DNA of 7,407 nt from Candidatus Acidifodinimicrobium mancum (GCA_015121965.1 JADFAP010000001.1:1-7407); one strand, 5' to 3'; shown: positions 1-5,840, numbered from the stretch's first letter. Numbers and translations: made by a program. The notes: generated by a model from the sequence alone, not told the origin.

Positions 1-2
1 CT

Positions 3-437
3 ATGACTACTCTCCTTAAGAACGCAGGCTACATAAATGAACTCAATGCGTTCGTTGAAAAGCTAAATGATAGATTTGCCGAGAATGTAAAAGTCAGCGT
101 TTTCCCGGAAAAAGTTAGCCTCCCCAGACATTTGTCTGAAGATGTAAGCGTGGTGATAGAGAACAACTTCGACATTCCGCTAGTCTTTACGATAATCCTT
201 GAAGACAAGGATAATTTCCTAGATATAATATACGAGAAGAGGCAGGAGATCTACACTAACTCTGCAGGGCAGGAAGCGATAATAGATTCAAATGAAGAAG
301 GTAGGTTCAAATTCAAACTGTTCAACGCAAAGGATTATGGCATGGTGTTGACGACGCTTTTCGTTATTGTTCGGTCTAGGGAAGTTGAGGGATTGAATAT
401 AATAAAAAAGATACAGATAGATGTACTAGCTGAGTAG
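3..437 (+). CDS. Hypothetical soluble protein, possibly 5'-truncated by window edge
   Basis: I do not recognise this family. The visible frame gives 144 residues from an ATG two bases into the window. No upstream stop or promoter can be seen, so this may be an internal Met of a longer protein. The first ~30 residues look helical (NELNAFVEKLNDRF). The rest alternates short hydrophobic stretches with polar turns (VSVVIENN, LVFTIILED, MVLTTLFVIVRS, IQIDVLAE), which suggests a beta-sandwich-like fold; this is inference from pattern only. There are no cysteines, no membrane segment and no obvious catalytic motif. Its stop lies 8 bp from the stop of the opposing rps3ae gene, so the two transcripts run into each other. 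It is the only plus-strand gene in the left half and is probably unrelated to the operon it faces. Confidence 0.7.
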   Translation: MTTLLKNAGYINELNAFVEKLNDRFAENVKVSVFPEKVSLPRHLSEDVSVVIENNFDIPLVFTIILEDKDNFLDIIYEKRQEIYTNSAGQEAIIDSNEEGRFKFKLFNAKDYGMVLTTLFVIVRSREVEGLNIIKKIQIDVLAE

Positions 438-445
438 ATTGCAGC

Positions 446-1093
446 CTAGCTCTGCGGCACTTCTTGGGCTGGTTTAGATTCAGCTTTTTCTGCTGCTGAT
501 TCGCTTCCGGCTGCATCCTGAGGCACTTCACCCTCTTGGGCAGAAGCCGGTTTTGACGTTGATACTCTCTCAAACATCCTGACTTCAAAGTTTCTTATCG
601 GATACACCTTGTTCAGCTTCTTTTGAATCTCTATTTGCAGCTTGCCGTTCAGTATTTCCATTACCAGATCCTTGAGTTTGTAACCCTTTACTTTCTCCTC
701 CGTGAGCTTTGCGATTTGATCCAGTATAAGTTTTGAATACCTTCTGTTGGTCTTGCTTATTATGCAGATATACTTTATCTTGAAGGGCTTGCCTTCAACT
801 GATATAGGAACGACTACATCCATCTTTCGGATGTTGTGTCTCACCAGCCTGCCTATCCATTCCCTCATCATCATTATGGAATCAATATCCGCTACGCATA
901 TGTTTTGATCCCTGACGCCGGTTATCCTGAATTGAAGCTTGTATCCAAACCTCTGCTTTACGTCCTTGATGTTAGAGGCGGATATCTTGACAGTCTTTCC
1001 TATCACTGAATCATTCGATCCGTAAACCTCACCTATAAAAAAATCATTCATCTCGGGATATACTACCTTGTACCAGCTATAATTTATCTTCAT
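446..1093 (-). CDS. rps3ae: Small ribosomal subunit protein eS1 (S3Ae)
   Basis: Protein of the small ribosomal subunit, found in archaea and eukaryotes (eS1, formerly S3Ae) and located on the platform near the mRNA exit. The 215-residue product keeps the family order: WYKVVYPE near the N-terminus, a beta region with IGKTVKISASNIKD (31-44) and FRITGV, the MMREWIGRLVRHNIRKMD segment (75-92), KTNRRYSKL (114-122), and KVYPIRNFEVRMFE (162-175). Residues ~177-215 form a low-complexity Ala/Glu/Ser/Pro/Gln tail, probably disordered. The ATG overlaps the rps15 stop by 4 bp (ATGA), and GGTGGT (1105-1100) lies six bases upstream, which fixes the start. It is the last gene of the kae1-to-rps3ae operon. 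In many archaea this gene lies near rps15 with recJ-like and pcc1 genes between; here they adjoin directly. Identification is from motif recall. Confidence 0.93.
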   Translation of the reverse strand: MKINYSWYKVVYPEMNDFFIGEVYGSNDSVIGKTVKISASNIKDVKQRFGYKLQFRITGVRDQNICVADIDSIMMMREWIGRLVRHNIRKMDVVVPISVEGKPFKIKYICIISKTNRRYSKLILDQIAKLTEEKVKGYKLKDLVMEILNGKLQIEIQKKLNKVYPIRNFEVRMFERVSTSKPASAQEGEVPQDAAGSESAAEKAESKPAQEVPQS

Positions 1094-1515
1094 AACTTGA
1101 CCACCAATCTCGCATTGTTGATAGTGTACTTGTAATCTGTCGGCAGCGCATGCCTCTTCTTGTAGTAGTTTATCAGCCTGTTTATCCTGCTCTCTAATAT
1201 CACGAAGCTTCTCCTTGATTTCTTGTCCTTCTTCTCCTTTTGGAGGTGAATATGCAGCTTAACTGCCTTTCTGTAGAGCGCCATCAAATCCTCGGGCAGC
1301 TCCTCTTTAACGCTTTTTTCCTTAAGTATGTCGGCTATATTTTTGCCTGTCAGATCTCGGACGGAAGGCACACCGTACTGGTCCCTAAGCATAGCGCCTA
1401 TCTTTGCCTTTGTCATGCCCTGCTCGTACTTATTGATGATTATATTTTCAACTTCCTCTGGCTTATACACTACCCAGTGCGGAACATACTTCTTCTTTAC
1501 TTTAATCACTTTCAT
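1090..1515 (-). CDS. rps15: Small ribosomal subunit protein uS15 (archaeal S15P), short N-terminus
   Basis: 16S rRNA-binding protein of the small-subunit central domain. The family core is clear: YKPEEVENII (17-26), KIGAMLRDQYGVPSVRDLTGK (38-58; key residues RDQYG and TGK), the LPEDLMALYRKAVKLHIHL helix start (73-91), KKDKKSRRSFVILESRINRLINYYK (95-119; rRNA-contacting basic helix) and LPTDYKY (124-130). It has 141 residues against roughly 150 in most archaea. The difference lies at the N-terminus: the usual Arg/Gly/Ser-rich opening (MARMHxRxxGxSxSxxP type) is missing and the protein begins MKVIKVKKKYVPHWV. An in-frame TAG seven codons upstream rules out a hidden extension. The start lies inside the end of bud32 (14-bp overlap), with GAGGAG eight bases upstream. 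The stop overlaps the rps3ae start, so the two are probably translationally coupled. Confidence 0.93.
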   Translation of the reverse strand: MKVIKVKKKYVPHWVVYKPEEVENIIINKYEQGMTKAKIGAMLRDQYGVPSVRDLTGKNIADILKEKSVKEELPEDLMALYRKAVKLHIHLQKEKKDKKSRRSFVILESRINRLINYYKKRHALPTDYKYTINNARLVVKL

Positions 1516-2107
1516 TGTATCTTCTCCTCGATTCTATATCCTTAAGATGAGTTTCTATCCCTTTAAATTGTTTTCCATAGACCAATCTGTAGCTTTTCAA
1601 AAATATTTTGAACGCTGCTTCGCTCTCCTTTGGATGCCTTGTATTCAGGGCATTCCTCAATAAAAAGATATCTGTCGCTTTATCCTCATCTTTGTTCGAA
1701 TAGTTCCCTAATCCGAAGTCTATCAAATAAAGCTTGTTGTCCTTCAACATCAGATTTGCCGTGGTAAGATCCCCGTGAACTATCCCTAATTTATGCATTT
1801 TTGCGACTTCCTCTCCGAGTTCAGCCATATGCTTAAGCGAGAAATTATCCTTAAATCTATCTTCGCCAAGATACCCCATGTATATTTTGTACCCATCATC
1901 CGATATCTTTATTGGCGCCGGCACCCTTATTCCACTCTCAAAGGCCCTCTTCATCAGACTGAATTCAAGTTTAGCCCTTCTCTTCCTTATGCTCTCATCT
2001 ATCTGCTTTATCCTGTATAGTTTCTTTAACCTCTCCTTTACAACTGTGTCCTTGTATAGGTAGACCACGGACTCTGCTCCAATAGATATAAGCTTCTTCT
2101 CTTCCAT
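1502..2107 (-). CDS. bud32: KEOPS complex atypical kinase/ATPase Bud32 (stand-alone)
   Basis: Small RIO-like kinase/ATPase of the cytoplasmic KEOPS complex, which supports Kae1 in making N6-threonylcarbamoyladenosine at tRNA position 37. At 201 residues it is the minimal length of the family. Visible motifs: a reduced nucleotide loop IGAESVVYL (9-17), VVKERLKKLYRIKQID (22-37) with a candidate ATP lysine K24, RKRRAKLEFSLM (41-52) supplying the helix-C glutamate E48, catalytic loop HGDLTTANLM (111-120; D113, N118), and the metal-binding DFG (130-132). The C-terminal ESRRRY resembles the family's basic tail used in KEOPS. In many Euryarchaea this protein is fused to Kae1; here it is separate, with a TGS gene in between. 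Start: ATG one base after the tgs stop, with AAGGG upstream. The last four codons overlap the start of rps15. Confidence 0.94.
   Translation of the reverse strand: MEEKKLISIGAESVVYLYKDTVVKERLKKLYRIKQIDESIRKRRAKLEFSLMKRAFESGIRVPAPIKISDDGYKIYMGYLGEDRFKDNFSLKHMAELGEEVAKMHKLGIVHGDLTTANLMLKDNKLYLIDFGLGNYSNKDEDKATDIFLLRNALNTRHPKESEAAFKIFLKSYRLVYGKQFKGIETHLKDIESRRRYNESD
1524..1529 (-). promoter_or_regulatory. Shine-Dalgarno site of rps15 inside bud32
   Basis: Minus strand GAGGAG, eight bases before the rps15 ATG (1515), lying within the last codons of bud32. It supports the overlapping start and suggests translational coupling of uS15 to Bud32. Confidence 0.6.
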
Positions 2108-2108
2108 A

Positions 2109-2804
2109 TCAAACCCTTATGAAAACCCTATCACCGTCGTTTAAGGTGTAGTTTAAACTGACACTTTGGCCTTGAAATTTAACATTGCTCCCGTATACCT
2201 CCGCATAGCTGTTCTTGCCAGTCTTCAGCCCCAATTCTTTCACTAAATCTCTAACAGTGCTTCCCTTCATCATCGGTATTGCATCTTTTGATTCTTCGGT
2301 GTATACCCTTATTATTCCGAATTGCTTCAATGCCATTGATATGTCTGGATTGCCTGAGACGACATAAAACTTGTCCTTTATTCCATAATCTTTGTCTGAG
2401 AGGATAATATCGCTCTGCTCAAATATCTCCGGACTGTCCTCTCTTTTCTTCATGTATACGACTTGGATGTGCATGTCATCTATTATTACCACCCCATATA
2501 GCACATTTCCGAACTTTGCAAGCTTAAAATTTGTTGATACTTTATCTATTCCATAGCCTAATAGACAGACTCTTGGCCACTTCTTCTTTAGTGTCTGAAC
2601 CTTATGCTTCTTTGACTTCTTTCCAGACTCTTTCCTCAGAAGGGACAGCCTTCTCCTCAGGTAGCCGAACTCTCTCTCACTTCCCTTGTGCTTCGGAAGG
2701 ATATGCATCATCTCTAAGAGTATCTCCTCTTTCTTCTTTGGATCCTTTTCCTTGCTGTAAGCCTCACTTAATTCATAGTATCTACTCGGGGCATTTATTG
2801 GCAT
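2109..2804 (-). CDS. TGS-domain protein of the DRG/Obg-like GTPase family with degenerate, shrunken G domain
   Basis: 231 residues; full-length relatives, as I recall them, exceed 320. The N-terminus (residues 1-58: MPINAPSRYYELSEAY..., PKHKGSEREFGYLRRRLSLLRKE) matches the helical leader of archaeal DRG-like TGS GTPases. The C-terminus (163-231: GIIRVYTEESKDAIPMMKGSTVRDL..., YGSNVKFQGQSVSLNYTLNDGDRVFI) is a good TGS domain, a ubiquitin-like fold tied to RNA or ribosome binding. Between them only ~85 residues remain. The P-loop GxxxxGKS reads GYGIDKVST (83-91), the DxxG switch II is absent (IQVVYMKKRED, 113-123), NKxD is at best SDKD (136-139), and G5 survives faintly as YVVSG (147-151). It is therefore unlikely to hydrolyse GTP (inference). 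It sits between kae1 and bud32, with GGTGA overlapping the kae1 stop as ribosome site. The frame is intact, so it looks maintained rather than a pseudogene. Confidence 0.85.
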   Translation of the reverse strand: MPINAPSRYYELSEAYSKEKDPKKKEEILLEMMHILPKHKGSEREFGYLRRRLSLLRKESGKKSKKHKVQTLKKKWPRVCLLGYGIDKVSTNFKLAKFGNVLYGVVIIDDMHIQVVYMKKREDSPEIFEQSDIILSDKDYGIKDKFYVVSGNPDISMALKQFGIIRVYTEESKDAIPMMKGSTVRDLVKELGLKTGKNSYAEVYGSNVKFQGQSVSLNYTLNDGDRVFIRV

Positions 2805-2810
2805 ATCATC

Positions 2811-2815
2811 TCACC
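2811..2815 (-). promoter_or_regulatory. Shine-Dalgarno site of the TGS gene, overlapping the kae1 stop codon
   Basis: Minus strand GGTGA, six bases before the ATG at 2804; its TGA is the kae1 stop. Termination of kae1 would place a ribosome at the next start. Confidence 0.5.
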
Positions 2816-3773
2816 TATAGTTTATTTTCACTGAATCTGTCCTGAAGACGGGCTTAGGGAGGTAATCTTTTTCTGGCTCATTTTTCATCAAGTATCCTGT
2901 ATAAGCTATCATAGCCCCATTGTCCCCCGCGTATTCCATCGGTATGCTCTTAAATTTCACTCCCCTGCTTTCTGCCATTATTCTTCCCATCTCGTTTAGT
3001 CTCTTGTTAGCTGCTACGCCACCAGTTATAACAAAGCTTTCCTTTTCAGTGTAAGCCAAAGCTCTTTCACTTGCCTCAATAAGCATTGAAAACACGGTTT
3101 CTTGAAGCGAAAACGACAAATCCTCTACGCTATGTTTATCCTTTATATTTGAAATAAAGGTTTCTATACCGGATAAACTTACATCCATCCCTTTTATGCT
3201 GTAAGGTAGGGGTATATACCTCTTTCCTTTTGACGCGTATTTTTCTATTTCCGGACCCGCTGGAAAGCTTATTCCCATCACTCTACCGAATTTATCAAGC
3301 AGATTGCCAACCCCTATATCCTGGGTTTCTCCAAAAACGCGGTAATGTCCTTCAGCGAAGGTTATTATTTGGGTATTTCCACCGCTGACATATAACATCA
3401 CTGGATCTTCAAACCCCGTCTCCTTCCTTGCGATCTCCAGATGCGCTATGCAGTGATTAACGCCGATCAGCTTCTTTTTATATTTCTGTGAGAGAAAATT
3501 TGAGATTTGAAAACTCACTTTTAGGGGAGAGTATATGCCTGGCCCCTGTGAAAATGCAAATATATCTATGTCCTTTAGCTTCACGCTCGCCTTATCAAGT
3601 GCGGATTTTATTATGTTTGGTGCAAACTTGTAGTGATGGTCTGCTGCTTCTCGTGGTATTATTCCTCCTTGCTTTGGCTTATAAGTGTCTTTTTCATTTG
3701 CCACTATCTCTTTTCCGTCGGTTATACCTACACCAAAAGTGTGCGCAGTGCTCTCTATCCCTAGTACTAACAT
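2811..3773 (-). CDS. kae1: KEOPS catalytic subunit Kae1 (tRNA t6A37 threonylcarbamoyltransferase)
   Basis: Transfers the threonylcarbamoyl group from threonylcarbamoyl-AMP to A37 of ANN-decoding tRNAs; ASKHA-fold metalloenzyme (TsaD/Kae1/Qri7 family). The 320 residues are the normal Kae1 length. Seen: N-terminal phosphate strand VLGIESTAHTFGVGI (3-17), REAADHH (41-47), FSQGPGIYSPLKV (74-86), metal-site HxxxH as HCIAH (H107, H111), YVSGGNTQ (128-135), DIGVGNLLDKFGR (152-164), KGMDVSLSGI (194-203), VITGGVAANKRL (248-259) and metal-ligand D284 in AGDNGAMIA. All expected catalytic positions are present, so it should be active. It is the first gene of the five-gene operon. A TATA-like element about 26 bp before the ATG suggests a leaderless mRNA. 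Its TGA overlaps the ribosome site of the following TGS gene. Pcc1 and Cgi121, the other KEOPS subunits, are not in this window. Confidence 0.96.
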   Translation of the reverse strand: MLVLGIESTAHTFGVGITDGKEIVANEKDTYKPKQGGIIPREAADHHYKFAPNIIKSALDKASVKLKDIDIFAFSQGPGIYSPLKVSFQISNFLSQKYKKKLIGVNHCIAHLEIARKETGFEDPVMLYVSGGNTQIITFAEGHYRVFGETQDIGVGNLLDKFGRVMGISFPAGPEIEKYASKGKRYIPLPYSIKGMDVSLSGIETFISNIKDKHSVEDLSFSLQETVFSMLIEASERALAYTEKESFVITGGVAANKRLNEMGRIMAESRGVKFKSIPMEYAGDNGAMIAYTGYLMKNEPEKDYLPKPVFRTDSVKINYR

Positions 3774-3795
3774 TTTAAACTCTAAACTTTGCCTT

Positions 3796-3804
3796 AATTT
3801 AAAA
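3796..3804 (-). promoter_or_regulatory. TATA-like element of the kae1 operon
   Basis: Minus strand reads TTTTAAATT, centred about 26 bp before the kae1 ATG (3773), in a very AT-rich 111-bp spacer. The placement fits a leaderless operon transcript. The element itself is weak because the surroundings offer several similar AT runs. Confidence 0.4.
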
Positions 3805-3884
3805 TTTTGATATTTTACTTAAATTCTGAATAATTTAATTACAAAGAAGACTAAATCATCAGAAAATGATATTTTATTATAAAT

Positions 3885-5558
3885 TTAACCTGTACTTCCC
3901 AAAGGGCCATAATTTATTCCACCAGGATTTGCGGGAGTGCCAGTTATAGTCATTACGACGGAGTTGGAGGATGTGGAGATGACTGAGATAGAATTACTAA
4001 TAGTATTAGTAACATAGACATACTGACCATTTGGAGTGATGGCAACACCATGAGGAACGGCGCCGACAGAGATTGTTGAGACGACGGAGTTGGAGGATGT
4101 GGAGATGACTGAGACCGTGTTATCAAGCCTATTAGCAACATAGACATACTGACCATTAGGAGTAATGGCAACACCAAGAGGATCGGTACCAACGGGGATA
4201 GTTGAGACGACGGAGTTGGAGGATGTGGAGATGACTGAGACAGAGTTACTGTTCACATTAGCAACATAAACATACTGACCGTTGGGAGTAATGGCAACAC
4301 CGGTAGGATTGGTACCGACGGGGATGGTCGAGACGACGGAGTTGGAGGATGTGGAGATGACTGAAACGAAATTATCACCATCATTAGCGACATATACATA
4401 CTGACCATTAGGAGTGATGGCGATACCCCAAGGATTGGCACCAACAGGAATGGTTGCAACAACAGAATTGGAGGATGTGGAGATGACTGAGACGTAGCCA
4501 CCACCATTATTAACATAAACGTACTGACCGTTGGGAGTGATGGCGACACCATTAGGATTGACACCGACGGGGATGGTCGAGACGACGGAGTTGGAGGATG
4601 TGGAGATGACTGAGACGGAGCCACCACCATTATTAGTAACGTAGGCGTACTGACCATTTGGAGTGATGGCGATACCCCAAGGTTCGGTACCGACAATAAC
4701 GAACCCTGTTCCACCAGACACTTTGTTTAATGCTAATGTGTTATTGCTGTAGTAGATCATTGAAACATTGCCAGCCCCCTCATTTGATAACCAAAGGTTC
4801 CTCATTGGGATGAAATCAACCTCAAGATTGTATCCAGCCGAGATGTTATTACCTGCGGCGTAGATTGGATAGTAGGTTACTCCGTTGACTGTTACAGGAT
4901 ATATCTGCCAGGCACTGTTAGATAATGATACGAAGGTCATTGAAGACGCTGATGTGGTCTGGTTCATCCCTGCGTATACTACTGTCCATGGGACGTTTCC
5001 TGGAAGGTTATAGGCTGTGAAGGTGTTGTATGCCGGTGTTGTAGAGGTTCCTTTTGCTGTACCTGATAATGAATAAGGGCCAGGGATAGGGTTGGAAGGT
5101 TCTGTGTATGCTACGGTGATTGTATCGGAGAATGAAGAACCTGAGGTCTTGGGACATATTCCGAAGACAATGAATTCTTGTGTCTGTCCTGGATTTAGGG
5201 TTGCTGATTCTGGCTGGGTTACTGATACTCCTGATGAGGTAGTTACGTTTATAGAGGAGACTGATACCTGATAACCTAATGAATTTGATAACTTTACTAT
5301 CATCTGACCGTTTGAAGCACAGGCTGCTGATGCTGGCTGGAAACCTGATAATCCTGTTATACCTGAGAAGGATAGGAAGGACGAGGGGGAGAATATACCC
5401 ATACTGTATAAGACTACTGCTACTATGACTATGATTAGAATAGCCCAGCCGTAGGTCATCATGTACTCTAAGGCTGATTGTGAACGCTTGTTCTTTCCTA
5501 GAAAGGTTAAGTGCTTATCTGTGTTTGGATGAACATTATTGAATGCTTTAAATGACAT
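3885..5558 (-). CDS. Pilin-like (class III signal) surface protein with C-terminal YVTN beta-propeller
   Basis: 557 residues, predicted to be displayed on the cell surface. Residues 1-26 are a long basic leader ending KNKRS. Q27-S-A-L-E-Y32 fits the archaeal class III (type IV pilin-like) processing motif, with E31 at mature position 5 if prepilin peptidase cuts before Q27. A hydrophobic helix follows (~34-55, WAILIIVIVAVVLYSMGI). Residues ~57-175 are a Ser/Thr-rich beta domain with only two cysteines (C80, C135), a possible disulfide. Residues ~178-250 (FTAYNLPGNVPWTV...) resemble the FTESGLPSGTxW-type modules of acidophile surface proteins; this is a weak resemblance. Residues 290-540 are six ~42-residue YVTN blades, and a degenerate blade at 252-289 precedes them. 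A TATA box 27 bp upstream implies a leaderless transcript. Assembly into a filament, a membrane-anchored monomer or an S-layer-associated form are all possible. Confidence 0.88.
   Translation of the reverse strand: MSFKAFNNVHPNTDKHLTFLGKNKRSQSALEYMMTYGWAILIIVIVAVVLYSMGIFSPSSFLSFSGITGLSGFQPASAACASNGQMIVKLSNSLGYQVSVSSINVTTSSGVSVTQPESATLNPGQTQEFIVFGICPKTSGSSFSDTITVAYTEPSNPIPGPYSLSGTAKGTSTTPAYNTFTAYNLPGNVPWTVVYAGMNQTTSASSMTFVSLSNSAWQIYPVTVNGVTYYPIYAAGNNISAGYNLEVDFIPMRNLWLSNEGAGNVSMIYYSNNTLALNKVSGGTGFVIVGTEPWGIAITPNGQYAYVTNNGGGSVSVISTSSNSVVSTIPVGVNPNGVAITPNGQYVYVNNGGGYVSVISTSSNSVVATIPVGANPWGIAITPNGQYVYVANDGDNFVSVISTSSNSVVSTIPVGTNPTGVAITPNGQYVYVANVNSNSVSVISTSSNSVVSTIPVGTDPLGVAITPNGQYVYVANRLDNTVSVISTSSNSVVSTISVGAVPHGVAITPNGQYVYVTNTISNSISVISTSSNSVVMTITGTPANPGGINYGPLGSTG
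3939..4691 (-). repeat. Tandem array of six ~126-bp repeats encoding YVTN propeller blades
   Basis: Six in-frame units of 42, 41, 42, 42, 42 and ~42 codons. In order of translation the blade starts read GTEPWG, GVNPNG, GANPWG, GTNPTG, GTDPLG and GAVPHG. Every unit shares the frame (I/V)AITPNGQY(V/A)YV and SVISTSSNSVV. An identical 23-bp core (starts TTGGAGGATG, ends GATGACTGA on the + strand) begins at 3964, 4090, 4216, 4342, 4468 and 4591. Spacings are 126, 126, 126, 126 and 123 bp; the shorter unit lacks one codon in the NNGGGY loop. Such an array is likely to expand or contract by recombination, and to be prone to misassembly with short reads. Confidence 0.95.
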
Positions 5559-5580
5559 ATAATTGTATACTAAATTGATG

Positions 5581-5588
5581 TATATAAA
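5581..5588 (-). promoter_or_regulatory. TATA box of the pilin-propeller gene
   Basis: On the minus strand this reads TTTATATA, close to the archaeal TATA consensus. Its centre is about 27 bp before the ATG at 5558, so transcription should begin at or very near the start codon (leaderless mRNA). No Shine-Dalgarno motif precedes the ATG. Confidence 0.65.
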
Positions 5589-5734
5589 TGTTTTTTATTC
5601 TCCTGTTTGAGAGCGTCGGTGAATGATGACGCTGGACATATGAAAGAAGAGGAGATATCCACGGAGATTAGTGGGTGTGGTATCAGCATCAGATCGGAAT
5701 GAAATTTTTTTGTAAAATCTAGAGATCAGACTTT

Positions 5735-5797
5735 TTACGTCTTCGCCGCGTCAGTTATCTTCTGCTTTATTGAATCGAAAAACCCCACTGTCTTCAT
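5735..5797 (-). CDS. Possible 20-codon small ORF, amphipathic peptide
   Basis: Speculative. An ATG at 5797 opens a frame starting MKTVGFFDSIKQK, ending DAAKT and stopping with TAA. It reads like a real protein N-terminus: one face of a helix would carry V4, F6/F7, I10, I14 and A17/A18, with Lys and Asp on the other. Its codons (AAG, ATA, GCG) match those used by neighbouring genes, and the stretch is richer in G+C than the surrounding spacer. There is no Shine-Dalgarno motif. A TATA-like run on the minus strand (5840-5831) would start transcription about ten bases before the ATG. It is divergent from the DUF4258-like gene and could be a short peptide, a leftover gene start or chance. No function can be assigned. 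Confidence 0.25.
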   Translation of the reverse strand: MKTVGFFDSIKQKITDAAKT

Positions 5798-5805
5798 TAA
5801 ACGAA

Positions 5806-5822
5806 TTTGTAAAAATTACAAA
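5806..5822. promoter_or_regulatory. 17-bp perfect inverted repeat, candidate operator
   Basis: TTTGTAA-AAA-TTACAAA: two 7-bp arms around three bases, ending 8 bp before the TATA box of the DUF4258-like gene. The size and position suit a dimeric HTH regulator acting at or upstream of TFB binding. One half-site (TTTGTAA) recurs at 5709-5715. The region is AT-rich, which raises the chance of coincidence. Confidence 0.45.
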
Positions 5823-5830
5823 AAAGTAAG

Positions 5831-5840
5831 ATATATAATA
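5831..5840 (+). promoter_or_regulatory. TATA box of the DUF4258-like gene
   Basis: ATATATAATA, centred about 28 bp before the ATG at 5864, which predicts a leaderless or nearly leaderless transcript. Because the element is nearly symmetrical it could also serve a minus-strand transcript towards the small ORF at 5797. Confidence 0.6.

Noticed and set aside
1240..1663. Plus-strand open frames of 101 and 111 codons opposite rps15 and bud32
   Set aside because: They lie antisense to two well-identified conserved genes and have no promoter or recognisable motif.
3855..3870. Hairpin ATCAT-CAGAAA-ATGAT downstream of the pilin-propeller stop, as a terminator
   Set aside because: Five AT-rich base pairs in an AT-rich spacer with no clear T-run on the correct side; expected by chance.
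4253..4714. Long alternative minus-strand frame (153 residues) over the propeller repeats, and a similar 79-residue one at 3953-4192
   Set aside because: Both are shadow frames produced by the 126-bp repeats, whose length is a multiple of three. Composition is Ser/Pro/Leu repeats without a plausible fold, and the true frame there is the YVTN protein.
5570..5689. Minus-strand frame of 39 codons starting MLIPHPLISV
   Set aside because: It runs through the TATA box of the pilin-propeller gene, has no ribosome site, and lacks convincing protein character.
5619..5700. Possible C/D box guide RNA: ATGATGA at 5623 matches a C box
   Set aside because: No CTGA D or D' box follows at a suitable distance on that strand, and no terminal stem is seen.
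5640..5702. Plus-strand 20-codon frame starting MKEEEISTEISG, extendable to GTG or TTG
   Set aside because: No promoter or ribosome site, low-complexity start, and no reason to prefer it over chance.
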